From the NCBI GenBank assembly GCA_019096065.1, contig JAGUCH010000009.1:3606001-3670000 (forward strand): 64,000 nt of DNA, given 5' to 3'. This document shows, one piece after another, positions 12,947 through 26,748 of this stretch. Each line of letters starts with the position of its first letter. Within the stretch, counting starts at the first letter, position 1. This DNA is from Paracyclopina nana (taxonomy: Eukaryota; Arthropoda; Copepoda; Cyclopoida; Cyclopettidae). The position numbers and the translations under genes were made by a program. Below the pieces are notes generated by a model. The model made no database searches, was not told where the DNA came from, and saw only the letters and a program-made list of their open reading frames with translations.

Positions 12947-14195
12947 ATGGATTCCCCCATCAAAACTTCAGACGAGATTTTGACCGAACTGTTCAGCTCA
13001 ATCAAGTCGTCAGTGTTGAGCAAAGATGACAATGAAAGCAGTCCAGATTCTTACCGAAAGTCAAGGAAAAAGTCGAAAAAGGAGAAGAAAAAGAAGAAAC
13101 GACGGGAATCCGTTTCGCCTTCGCCCATCAAGAAATCTTCTAGCAAGTCCAAGCCTAAGCATGACGATGCCACGTCATTGGGAGTTCCCCCTTTGGAATT
13201 ATGGGAAAAGAAGCCTATTGAGAAAAATGAAATAGATCCCAAAAAGTCCGACCGAAAATCAGAGGTATCTCTTAACCGTTTCATCGTCCCCGAAAGTCTT
13301 ATTTTGACCCAATTTCTTTAGGAAAACCATTCAAAATCAAAGCCACGTCGTTCCAGATCAAAGTCTTCCTCTAGCTCAGACTCTGAAGAACTGAAAAGGC
13401 TTAACCAGATGAAAGATATGAAAAATTTCGTTGTAAAAGAGTGTGATAAATATGTAGCAATGCCACAGGATCCGAATCAGTTTGAATTTGATGACAAGTA
13501 AGATCTCCCAGCTTATTGAAATGTAGATAAAATTTACATTTCTCTGTTTTTACTCAAGGACTAAAATGTGGAAACGCAGAATCACTGGTGAAGATGCGAA
13601 GAATGAGGAGCTTAAAGCAACGTCAACCAATGATGAGATCAAGGACAAAATGTCTATTGATGAAATAGTAAAACTTCGTGAGAAAAGGGAAACTTTCAAG
13701 AAGGCTGAGAAAAAAGATGACAAGAAGGATCGACGAAGGAATCGATCCAAGTCTCGATCCAGATCTAGATCCAGGGAAGAAAGAAACAGCAGAAAGAGGG
13801 ACTCCCATGACGCTAAGAGAGATAATCGTAGCTATAATCCTAGATCTTTTAGGAGGCATCGATCCAGGTCTCGTTCTAGGTCTCCAGACCGCAGTAGGTT
13901 CTCCAAGTTTCGTAGTAGGTTCGAAAGTCGAGGATATAGAGGAGGAAGAGACCGAAAGTTTCGAAGATCTCGATCCCGATCACCGCCTAGGAAAAGGAGT
14001 TCTAGTCGTGAAATTGATAAAGCCAAGCTGTTGGAGATAGCAAAGAAGAATGCAGTGAAGCTGTTGGGTACTACCAATTTCATGGGGATCAATCCAAACA
14101 AGTTGGTGGCCTTCAAGACCGAAGGCCAGAATTTGGGACAGCTGACTAACTTCTGCAAAGAATTGGTAGAGACGGATGATAACGAAGACAGTTAA
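12947..14195 (+). CDS. Arginine/serine-rich SON-like splicing protein
   Basis: Three exons join in phase: 12947-13264, 13322-13497 and 13559-14195, with introns of 57 and 61 nt, giving 376 aa. The N-terminus carries a lysine stretch (KSKKEKKKKKRR, about residues 42-53). A central RS domain (about residues 235-325) has many SRSRSR dipeptide runs. It is followed by IDKAKLLEIAKKNAVKLL and LGQLTNFCKELVETDD. The last two segments resemble the block after the RS domain of SON, a nuclear-speckle protein that supports splicing of weak introns. Unlike SON, the frame stops there: no G-patch and no double-stranded RNA-binding domain follow within the 390 nt before Apaf-1. It may therefore be a short SON relative, a partial paralogue, or another RS protein. 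Nuclear location is inferred. Confidence 0.6.
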
Positions 14196-14585
14196 TCAGT
14201 AAGGTGTCAGGTTTGCAACACTCATATCTCGGAACTTACCTCGAATTCAGTCTCGTTGCAGAGGACTTTGCTAAAGCCTTTCAAATGGAGAAAAGCTTCA
14301 CTCCTTGATCAACTAGTCTCTAGCAATTGTTCAAAAATGGCCAGTCCAAGGCAATGCTGACCATTTGTCTTAGTTCATTATCACCCTATCGAGAGTTCAA
14401 AGTTGCTCACGTTTCTGTTATAAGCTGTACCTTACGAAATACACTACTTTTTTACCCGTTTCTTCATGCATAGATGATGTGTTTGACAATGTTTGAGTTG
14501 AGCCTGCTTTTGCTTATCATTTTGATTTCGCAAAAGCTTATCAGTTAGTTGTCGATTTTTACTTGGTCAATGATAATCAACTTGG
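14196..14585. other. Intergenic between RS-rich gene and Apaf-1
   Basis: 390 nt with no coding frame. It must hold the 3' end of the upstream gene and the promoter/5' UTR of the Apaf-1 gene, both on the plus strand. No canonical AATAAA was seen close to the stop codon. Confidence 0.4.
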
Positions 14586-17500
14586 ATGATGTCATCAGGA
14601 AATTGTGAGGATCTGGAGCAATCAGAGGATCAAGAGGAAGGAGAGATGGACCCTGCCATGAGAAACGCCCTAAATCGATGCAGAACCAAGATAATCAAGG
14701 ACTTGGACATCAAATTCATCATCGATGCTCTCATTGAAAACAACATTGTCGACAGCAACTTTTACGCACTGATTAAAAATTTGGTAATCATGGCTCTTTA
14801 TTTTTTTAGATTTTTACCTGCCATTCTCATGCCTCGATCCTTACTTCATAGCAACCCAATGACCAAGCAAGGGAGCTACTTGATATTTTGCCTAGAAAAG
14901 GATCTAAGGCTTTTATGAGCTTCGTCGAAACCTTAAAAGATGACTATGATTGGCTTGCTGATGAACTCCAGGAAGCCCTCGACCTTGGTCCCGTTAGTGG
15001 TATCCTTGAAAATTCAACTGACGAGCCGGATGATGCAATCGAAGAAGCTTCTGTGAGCTCATTCTTTCCAATTTGAGTTTGCGTGTTCATAATGTAATTT
15101 AAATCGTTTCTGTTTTAGCCAGAGGAAAGGCTGAAGGATTTGCTCAATCGAGGCGGGGTTCCGAGTCGTCCAAGCCACAATGTGATCCGTCAAGAAGAAC
15201 TGGACAATATGAGATCCGAATTGACCCACCTCGCTCCTGGAAACTTCCTAGTCATCCATGGCATGTCAGGATCTGGAAAAACTGTGCTTGCAGCTGAAGC
15301 CATCCGAGATCCGGATTTGGCCCTGAAGCACTTCCCCGATGGAATATTCTGGTTTCGGGTTGGTTTGCTTGAACCTGACAAGTTGCTCAACCGAATCAAG
15401 ATTTTGCTCGAAAAGCTGAATGCTCCCAATGTGAATTCTGTGGCCACTGTGGAAATGGCCACAGAGATGCTTAGAAAGTCCTTTTTGAACCAATTCAAGA
15501 GAAGCTTGCTCATCCTGGATGATGTCTGGTCCAGCCAAATTGTGAAGCACTTTGAAGTATGTGCCAGAGTCCTGGTGACAACCCAAGATGTGTCGGTGCT
15601 GGATGTCATCCCCAAGGACATGGTCAAGGTCATTCAAGTCTACAATGGATTGACTCTGGAGGAGTCGCTCAAAGTTAGCTAAATCAAGCTTTTCAATATC
15701 ATATAGTGAGTAGAGTATATTTTTTTCAGCTTTTCTCATCATATGTGGACATTCCTGTGGAGTATCTGCCAGAGGAAGCCAAGGACATTCATCACGAGTG
15801 CAACGGATCTCCCATGGTGATTTCCATGATAGGTGGCCTCATTAGCGAAAGTGGTCGCCATTCACAACGACAAAGACAATCCGGTAGATGGGGATATTAC
15901 CTCAACAGCCTGAAAACCAAACACTATAGTAAATTACACATTTCAACTGAATCTGCCACGATTTGGAAAAGTACTCACGGTTTCCCCTTACATGCAGGCA
16001 TTCTCAGAAAAAAGTTGCCCTATGAGCATTCCAGTGTTTTTGAGGCTGTTGGAATGTCCATTGAGAATCTGAGTGACTACCAAAAGAAACGTTACAAGCA
16101 ATTGGCTGTTTTTCTCGACGATGTTGGCATCCCACCAAAGGTGAATATTCATGACTAGAAGCCTAATTCAGTTATTGATATCCTGACAAACTGACATAGA
16201 AAAGGAAGTCATTTCGCCAAAGCCAATGGCTAGATTCTATGGCAAGGAGCACAAATTTGCATAGAAGGAAAGGAGTTAGATTTGGTGGGATATTTGATAG
16301 CTCGAGAAATGCAGATCTCTTTCGTCAGTACAATTACAAGATTCTTCACTTACCCTTTCAAGTAATTTTAAGTGTGCATGTCATTTGTGCGAGTTGTCAG
16401 TTCCACCATGTTTTTTTTTACTTCTCCTTTTTTGTCTCAATTCTTCTTCTTGTGTAGGCGTTGAAAATGAAAATATGAGGGCCTTTTCCTCAAGCAATCA
16501 AGCCCCAGGTTTTTTCGTTTTTTAGGTGCTAATGACCTACTGGGAAATGGATGAATATCAAGTGGAAGATATCATGACAGAATTCCTGAAGAAGAGCTTG
16601 TCTCAAAGCGAGTTCGACTCCAACCTCGATTGTTACGTGTTCACGATTCATGATATGCAGTTGAACTACTTGAAGAGCCAAATTCGTGCTGATGGATCAG
16701 AAGATGCTGAGGCCAAACTCCACAAGGATTTCATGAGCCAGTACTTCAAGCAGGTGGACAACAAGTATGGAGACATCAAGGATGACTCCTATATCTTTTA
16801 CAATTTCGGATATCACCTTTTCAAATCTGGGCAGTACGATCTGTTTCCGAAAGTCTACTTGGATTTGGAATTCATTGAAGCCATGCTCAGAGCTACAAGC
16901 CTCGTGGACTTGCTGAACGATTTCAAAAGATATGGAGACCAAATAATCGGTCAAGTGAGCAAAATATAATTTGTAGTATAAGAAAGCCCGTTTCATAAAT
17001 GCAATTTCCAATTGAATGCAGGATGAAGAATTCCTGCAAGATCTGGAGGATTATGAGGCTTTTGCCCGCACAGTGGGAGCACTTGTGTACAACACCACCC
17101 ACGTGGACATCATTCAATTGGCCCTGAGTGAGCCAGAGGAGTCCGCTGTGTTCAAGGCCGCCAAGTGCATAACCTTGCAAAGGCCACAAAGGCTCTATTT
17201 GGAGTGGAGAAATCGGGAGCGGGCCAAAAGTCCTCATACTGCCACCATTTTGCACCACGGCTCTGTCAAGGCTGCGGCCTTTTTGCCTGACATCACCAAC
17301 ATTTTGACCACGAACGACGATGGCCAAGTCAAGGTTTGGGATGTGCGCTCAGGCGAGGTTTTGCATAGGTTCACTGGTCACAAGTCCAGTGTTTTATCCT
17401 TGGTAGTCTCCCCAGGAGGTGATATGTTTGCTTCTGGATCTGAAGATGGAGCGGTCAAAATATGGGACCTTGGTGGATTTCAAGTGGATGGAGTAGCCGA

Positions 17501-20234
17501 TACAGAAAACCAGCATAGGATATTACGTAATATTTAGAGCCTTCATTATTCCAATTGATTACGACCTACTCTATTTAGCTATTTTTATCAGATCTATTGG
17601 ACATTTATTTTTGTATCTGTAAGAGGCTTTGCATTCATTTAAAAAAGCACAATTTGCCTGAAGATAAACATGAATAGCCTTTTTGTGTTTTTTTTTCAGG
17701 AAGAGGAAGTGTTCGAGGTCGTTCTTTCCACATGAAGCCCCACACAAGGCAATCTGTTAATAGCCTTCTTACCAAAGAACACGAGATTCGTGATTTGAGC
17801 AACCAGAGCTTTGTGTTCAACGAGTTGCATCACGAGTCTGTGCTCACTGTGGAGTTTGACCCAGAAGGAGAGGAGGTCGTTGCTGGAGGCCAGTCTGGCC
17901 TCGTCAAAGTGTTCAACCTCAAAAGCCGAGACCAGAGATTAGTCATAGATTTCCACAAGGAGCCAGTGAACACTGCCACGTTTTCACCAAGTGGCCAAAT
18001 CATCTGCTCCGGATCTGATGATGGGCAAATTCTGCTCTGGAGTGCCAAGGATGGTACAATGATTGATCACATTGGCAGTCTTCATGGTGATGAGAGGATC
18101 CTCAAGACAGCTTTCCTTCCACATAGTTTCCGGAAGCCCAAGATCATTTCAATGTCCCCAAACAGGCTAGTCATGTGGGACTCACCTGCGAGTAAAAGGC
18201 CAAATAGAAGCCTTCATATTATGGAATTTCGAAGGACAAAGCAGTCCTACTTCATTTGCATGAAGTTGAGCCCAACTGGAGATTATTTGGCTGCTGGAAC
18301 TGCTGACAATATCATCACCATATGGAAGCTTTCTTCCGCTGAGGTCGTTTTCTCTTTTCCAGGCCACAATGAGTATGCATATGTTTACATTGTTTATACA
18401 CTTCTATTTTTTATGCGCTTTGAATTGCAGCTCTATCCATGCTTTGGATTTTACATCTGACAACACCTTCTTGCTGTCTGGATCCATAGATGAAACCATC
18501 ATGATTTGGTCCTTGGAAGGCATGGCCAATGAAGCCTTTGACGAGAACGAGCCGGAGGAGAAGCAATCCTTCATGCCTTGTCTTGGCCCCACGTTTGATG
18601 GGTATTTCGACAGCATGAACAGCTCCTTGGTGGCGGCTCCCAATGACTCAAACTCCATATGCATTCTCAAGGATGGAGAACTCATCCACCAATCTCCCAC
18701 CGATCCGAGTCTCATAACCTGTGTGGCAATGGCGGAAAACGGACAGGTTGCTGCTTATGGATGCACTAATGGCTTTGTGAGGTTGTACTTTCCTCGGTCT
18801 CATGCTGTCAAAGCCTTGGGCAATCATGACCACAAAGTCAGCAGTTTGGCCATCTCTATTGAAGCCCTTGCTGACACCGAGGTTGCTGTGGTGGCCTCTG
18901 GATGTAAGCATGGATCCTTCAGGATTTGGTGGGAGGGAGGCCGCGCCCTCAAATGCGAGGACAAACTGAGCTCTCAAGTGGTGCAAATTTGCATCCTGCC
19001 TGGCCAAAAGGTGCTCACACGAACCAGGAGCAAAGGTTACGTCTTGGCCTTATGGAGTCTTGTCAATGGCCGCTTTGTCTCTGGTTTCAAATTTCCCCAC
19101 GATGACAATGACTCAGCCACGTGCATGGAGGTCTCAAGGTCCAACTTGGCAGCTCTGGGCTCAGCTTCTGGCTCTGTATACATTTTCGATCTGGCCTCTG
19201 GCAGCCTCGAGGCTCCTCTGAAAGTCATCATTGCCAAACCTGTGCTTGGCCCAGTTCGAATTTTGAGATTCACTCCAGATGGCAAACTTTTGTGTTCAGG
19301 ACATGATACTGGTGCCCTTGAGGTAAACTATGCCTATTTATAAATACAAAGATACAGTCGGTGCCTACCTAGGATAAAAACTTCACCTACACTTAGGCAA
19401 ATCTTTTTTGGATAATATGTGCTCAAGAATTTGAGATGAAAGCCTAAGTGCCACCCAAATTCCTGAGCACACATGCGAAAATGCAGGCTAAAAAAGTAAA
19501 AATCAATTTGCTTTCCAAACACAGATTGAGACTCGATTTCAAAGCTCCAAAAAAATGAGGAAAAAGTCAGAGGACCACGTGGTTCTTCAGGTTTGATGCC
19601 AACTAAATTAAATAGGGATATTGTCCTTTGTCCCCGCGAAAAAAAATCACCTAGCTTTCTATAATATTATATTAATAATAGTGGGCCGCTTAATTAAAGC
19701 CACTTTATTCTCCTAGGTATGGGATGTGAACACGTCGAGCAAAGTGTATTCGCCTTTGAGGCTTCATCAATCCTGGGTGACAGACATCCAATTTAGCAAG
19801 GACAACGTGCGCATGGTCACGGTGGGGGATAAAATTGCATGGTGGTCTCTTGATCATATGCCTCGTCAGAAGACTTCCTCTGCTGCAGTGAATCCAAAAA
19901 GCAGGAAAAATTCAGTCAACATTGATACCAACAACATATTCAAACGTAGGAGAAGAACAGGAAGTGAAAGCCAAGGTAACTCACTCTGAGGTGCATTTTT
20001 AAGCATAACTAAAAGTATCAAGTAATGTGCGTAGGAGTGTCCCCTATCAAAATGGATTTGGAGGAAAGCAAGATTGGCAGGCCACATGCTGAAGAGCTCC
20101 TTCAGGTTTTTGACATTCGAGGCACTGCCATGACTCGAATTCAGGCTTCAGATGATTTCAAAAAGTTCGTAACCATTGATGATGCGGGCATCGTCTATAT
20201 TCTGGAAGAAATCCAAAACTCAATTTCCAGCTAA
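14586..20234 (+). CDS. Apaf1: Apoptotic protease-activating factor 1 (Apaf-1/Dark)
   Basis: Eleven exons join in phase: 14586-14783, 14852-15052, 15119-15673, 15730-15928, 15998-16140, 16526-16954, 17022-17526, 17700-18372, 18431-19322, 19717-19975 and 20035-20234. The product is 1,417 aa, in the range of Apaf-1 and Dark. Exons 1-2 encode an N-terminal CARD with the typical QARELLDILPRKG helix. The NB-ARC ATPase shows a P-loop GMSGSGKT (181-188), Walker B LLILDD (263-268), sensor RVLVTTQD and a GSPMVISMIGG motif (from 344). VLMTYWEMDEYQVEDIM belongs to the winged-helix region. From about residue 650 WD40 repeats run to the C-terminus (KVWDVRSGE, KIWDL, TIWKLSS, MIWSLEG, VWDVNTS). The protein assembles the apoptosome that activates initiator caspases; WD40 propellers keep it autoinhibited and sense cytochrome c in vertebrates. 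The last repeat carries a basic loop (FKRRRRTGSESQG). Confidence 0.93.
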
Positions 20235-20835
20235 GAAAAGAGCTGAGCTTCTCCATTTGCTCTTATCCGCTTTTATCTAGATTTTGAAAAAATACACCGT
20301 ACGCCTACGCACAACTATGAAAAATCATCGTGGTTACTTGATTTTTGAACAAGGCTTGTTTTATTTATGTAAAATGCCGCCTAGAGAAAAATCAAACTAT
20401 ATCAGTATCGCTATTTTAAATATTGTGAATGAAATTGTGCTTCAAAAGTGAAAGAAAGCATTGGAACATTTTTTAGCTTTCTCCAACAGCTGTGCTTTTT
20501 TTTTTTTTTTGATATTTTGTTTACGATTTATTTTTAACTGATCGAATGGAAAGAGGAGCTTTTTACAAGATTTTTTTGTAGTTGACTTGTGATGATAAGA
20601 AAGAAGAATCTATTTGTGATTTGACCAATTTTTTTTTATTTTTTCACAATTATTTGGAGTGCCTTCTACAAAACATAAGTTTGATCTATATTTAATTTGA
20701 AGATGATGCTTGGCCTACTTCTTGAAATATTTTTTACCAAATACATGTCTCCAATACAGGCATTAAAATGAATTGATTCCAATGTGATCTATCTGAAACC
20801 TTGCAATACGTAGATTGGACGGTACAAAATCGAGC
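20235..20835. other. Convergent intergenic region
   Basis: 601 nt of very AT-rich sequence (a long T run near 20497-20510) between the stop codons of two convergent genes, Apaf-1 (+) and the neuropeptide precursor (-). It must hold both 3' UTRs. No other feature seen. Confidence 0.5.
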
Positions 20836-22512
20836 TTATCCCCACATGCCCCTTAGAGCAAGCCAGCCTTTGGCTTGGCTTGCTAATGCATTTGATAGCA
20901 TACCTAAAAATAAAAAGTAGTTCATTACTTCTAATATAAAATACAATATAAGTCTTACGTACGTTGATATAATTCTTGAGAAATTATCACGAAACGTGTC
21001 CTATTAGGGCTCTTATTTTTCCATGACAAAGAAGAAACCGAAGTTGAAGCATTTGACCAACTTCGTTTTTTTGGTTTCATTTTCACCTCCAAACGAGGCT
21101 CGTTGCTTCCCATGGTAGTTGTTTCTGCTTTTCGGACTAATTCTAATAAGAAAAAGGCAAGGCGTTAATTAGCAATTAACCAAAAAAAAAAAAAACTAGA
21201 TATAGCATAACGAGGCTTTTATTTCCATCTTCTTCATAGTTCCAAATCTCATTGTAGTATTGGAGGTCTGTCTGATGATTGGCACCTGACTTAATTGACG
21301 AAAGCTTTTTTTGGTTGTTGTTCGTCTTCACACTGATTATTATTAATTATGCTACGTGCAGTACATGATTGGGTTCATGTATGGTGTGGTCAACAAACTC
21401 ACAACTATACATGAATCCGTTGAAAGTTGAAACTTGCCTCCAGTTTGTCTCAGCAAGATTTTTTCTGGGGGGAGACCAACAGGGCAGGGATAAGGAGGCT
21501 TCTTTGCAAAAGAACACATGAAATGAATGATGGGGCAGTATGTACGAAACGAAAAAGGGACACAAACGTTACTTTCAGAGGTTAGACAATTTAGTTGAAG
21601 ACGTGCTGTTGTAGTAGAACGTAGACGTATTGATTCCTTTTCATTTGGTAGCCGATGCTCCGCCTAGAAAAAGTGAGCATAAGTGATGCTCAATTTTGTG
21701 CCTAATCAAAGATATCAAAATCCATGACTTCATTTGCATCATTGGAAAAATTACTCAAATTTGCTCGTTTGTTCCAAGGCTTTTTCAACACAAAAAACAG
21801 GATATGAAGTACGAAAAACTTGCAACGATGCACACTTTTTGCGATTATTTCATTCGAAGTGCAGAGATGTCAACTATAATAATTTTACATCCATCGGAGT
21901 AGGGGTCATGCAAATGTGGGAATTGTCAGGGTTTACCTTCGGGCAATTCTGCGTTGCGTTTGCCGTACCCTCCGGTGAATCCGTTCCAAGCCCGCTTGCC
22001 GTAACCACCCGCAAAGCTGTTCCACCCGCGCTTGCCGTAACCGCCCGCAAAGCTGTTCCATGCCCGCTTTCCTATTCCGCCCGCGAACCCGCTGTTCCAA
22101 GCTCGTTTGCCCATTCCTCCAGCAAACCCGCTGTTCCAAGCTCGTTTGTCTGGGTCCACATAATCGGGATCAAAGGAGGATCCAAAGTCTTCATCCTGAA
22201 AGAAAGCATAATTGTACTTTTTTGGAATTTCGCTTCTTGAGTGAATGCAATGTTTCTGAAAGCTTCACCAAAAGCTCTTACGTAGTCCACATTGCTGGCT
22301 CTTTTTCCGTAGCCTCCATTAAAGCTATTCCAGCCTCGTTTTCCATATCCCCCGTGGAATTTGGACCAGCCTCGTTTGTCAGGTAAATCTGCTGCTAATG
22401 TGGCCTCCTCGAGATCTGAGGGATATGAAGGGCTCGAGGCCACCACTGAGGCCACAAATGAGACTACCGCCAAAGTTAGCCAAAATGTGGTTGAATATTT
22501 GTCATTGTGCAT
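20836..22512 (-). CDS. Multi-copy amidated neuropeptide precursor, MIP/allatostatin-B-like
   Basis: Four exons join in phase on the minus strand: 22512-22282, 22195-21937, 21142-20963 and 20903-20836, giving 245 aa. A signal peptide is evident (hydrophobic 10-25). Dibasic KR sites then release GWSKFHGGYG, GWNSFNGGYG, an acidic spacer (72-94), AWNSGFAGGMG, AWNSGFAGGIG, AWNSFAGGYG, GWNSFAGGYG and AWNGFTGGYG; each terminal Gly is an amide donor. Exons 3-4 add a serine-rich KKR-flanked segment and end in GWLALRGMWG, a W(X6)W-amide. Arthropod myoinhibitory peptides (allatostatin B) end in W(X6)W-amide and signal through the sex-peptide receptor family. Five copies here are W(X6)Y-amide and two W(X7)M/I-amide, so the family assignment is inference. 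If intron 2 is retained, the protein would end EGKP just after the seventh copy, a possible shorter isoform. Confidence 0.8.
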
Positions 22513-22711
22513 GGCAAATTAGGAATTCACCTTCGCAAAAAGAGAAGAAGATGCAAAAGTGAAAATTCCTTTAGAGGGAATTTGAAAAGCTTACCCAAAG
22601 TGGGCTTCTTCTATTTTATTGAGTTGGAAAATTGTCTTTAATCCCTTTTTTGATGGTTTGAAGTCTGGAGGCCTCAGTTGTCAATTGACGGCCTCCGAGA
22701 ACGCAGCCTCC

Positions 22712-22720
22712 ATATATATA
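22712..22720 (-). promoter_or_regulatory. Possible TATA box of the neuropeptide gene
   Basis: The minus strand reads TATATATATG here, about 200 nt upstream of the start codon at 22512. It is the best TATA-like word in the upstream region; the implied 5' UTR of roughly 170 nt is plausible but untested. Confidence 0.3.
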
Positions 22721-22947
22721 GAGATTCTCTCGGAAACTTTGCGACGTCGCAACTTTCGAGTCAACCGGCTTTCGCTCGCTTTACCCCGGATCAGTGGGAC
22801 ATTTTGTATGATTGAGTTTCTACCATTGAAAGTTTTCCCAATTTGCCAACTTTGTCTTTCCACAGTTTGTTGCGCATTTTGAAGGAATCAACAAATAAAC
22901 AGATAATTAACTGAGCTCATGGGCGTTCTCCAAATTGTCTCAACATA

Positions 22948-23331
22948 AGCTTGTTCTCATAAAACTCAGTAAGGCAGGCGGTAAGCAAAGCAAGGCACTT
23001 TGGAAGCTCGTAGCTCAGTAAGTATTGAGCCGATTGGAACCAAATTTGGAGGGATTCATGAGAGCATATTGAAGAATCTTCATGCCAATTTTCATCCGGA
23101 TCGGAGAACTCTAAGGAGGTGGCTGATTTTTCTCCTTTGCTTAACTGATTTGCCTCACTTTCAGTAAGGCGGCCTCAGCGTCCTCCAATCCGGATGAAAA
23201 TTTGCATGAAGATTCTTCAATACGTCCTTATGAATTCCTCCAAATTTGGTTCCAATCGGACGAGTAGATGCTGAGATATAAGCGCGCAAAGTGCCTTGCT
23301 TACCTTATAGAAATGTTTATGAGAACAAGCT
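22948..23331. mobile_element. Palindromic non-autonomous element, ~165-bp arms
   Basis: The left arm begins AGCTTGTTCTCATAAA and the right arm ends TTTATGAGAACAAGCT. The arms continue inward as imperfect reverse complements (AAGCAAGGCACTTTG-type words, CCAAATTTGGAGG, GAAGAATCTTCATGC, ATTTTCATCCGGAT) to a short centre near 23113-23180. ATA flanks both ends, compatible with a TA-type duplication. It has no open frame. This is a MITE-like fold-back element of about 384 bp. Confidence 0.75.
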
Positions 23332-24001
23332 ATATTTGGTAGTTGAAAAATATCTACACGACCAAATTGACATTTTATCATTATAATACATTTTTAAACG
23401 AACAGCGATTATGTTCATAAATTGAAGAACCACGTTTTAGGTGGTTAAGGCATAGAAGGTAAACTTGGTATGGCATTGGTACATTTTTATGGCAGATGGA
23501 AAAATTGATATTTGCTCTATTGCAGCAATAAAGATGGAAGTGTCAGCCTTTTTACAGGGATCGTGAACATCGATAATTTTGGTCGGCATTTCAATTCAAT
23601 GAGGACCAATAGATTGTTGGATGTTTTTTTTCTAGTGCTCGCTATTTGGCATGAATCATGAATGACAACAACCCAATTCACATTGTGAGCCCAAAATATT
23701 TTATTTCTTGAGACCACACGTGGATGAAGTTTGCTCGTTCAAGCAATTTTGTCAAGCCTTAAGGGTGAATAAGCCTAACGTAATAAGCACACGAACAGGG
23801 CCAGAGACAAGAGCCACTTAAAAATACATTGTACTATTTTTGCTGATGAATGCAAGTATCAAAATGAAATTCGGCAATCTTGAAAATTAAAAACCAGCTT
23901 TTAACCTTATTTTTGTAGCGATTTTTAGTGTAATATGTTGTGTTTTATAAAAATGGCTCTTCTTCACGATGAAGGTGCAATATAACTCCGTAAGGCTTTT
24001 A

Positions 24002-24221
24002 GGCCCTGTTCACCTGCAATATTATCAGCAAAATAACGCGGGATATTATGCTGATATTTGCAAATATGCGGCATTTGTGAAATCATCTTTCATATTTTGA
24101 CTTCGGAATCGAATAATTGGTACCCAAAGCCATCCTACACCAAAACTAAAATTCTCAGTTTCTCAGTATTTCTCTCCAATATGTTGCCAAAATAACGGCC
24201 ATAATAAGCAGGTGAACAGGC
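24002..24221. mobile_element. MITE with GGCCTGTTCACCTGC-type ends
   Basis: A 220-bp element with terminal inverted repeats: left GGCCCTGTTCACCTGC (24002-24017), right GCAGGTGAACAGGC (24208-24221). The interior contains GATATTATGCTGATATTTGC, which recurs with the same left terminus at 55100-55160, so at least two family members lie in the window. No coding capacity. A target-site duplication was not clear. Confidence 0.65.
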
Positions 24222-24725
24222 CCTTATCCTCGTTGCCATAGATGTGCGTACATTGCTCTGATAGTCAACTAATTACGTGGTTATGCTTGCCAAAAGATAA
24301 CTTGGCAAAAAATGACGATCTTCCATAGAAATAAATGCACTCTTCCAGCCCCCTATTTTGCCAAGAAAATGAAAGCATCACACGAGAGAGAGAGGGACGA
24401 ATATATTTGCTCAACCGTCACAATCTCATGCAAATCCAACCTTTTCGTCAATAGGTTTCAAACCCTTGCCATCATGATGGCAATGTGCTCTTTTCAAGTC
24501 AAATGAGGTGTCTGAATTCTTCGAATTGAATGAACCATTATTGGCATTTTACAAACATGCATCATATTCTTAAATGGCCTAATATTTCAATATCTAGAAA
24601 TAAAGTTGCAAATGGATAATGCTATTTGTTTCCTCAGGTATTGATGTACTATGTTCATGTCCAAGAATCTGTGTTTCACAAGAAGAATTGTCAGATATCA
24701 TCTATCGGTATTTGAACTGTTTAAC

Positions 24726-26748
<2,023 letters not shown>

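Larger units (their letters stand above)
22513..24725. other. Intergenic between neuropeptide gene and alpha-tubulin
   Basis: 2.2 kb without a supported gene. It contains two inverted-repeat elements listed separately (22948-23331 and 24002-24221). The remainder is AT-rich unique sequence with the 3' UTR of alpha-tubulin at the right edge. Confidence 0.5.

Noticed and set aside
15190..15742. Minus-strand frames of 147 and 158 codons inside Apaf-1
   Set aside because: Shadows of the NB-ARC exon on the other strand.
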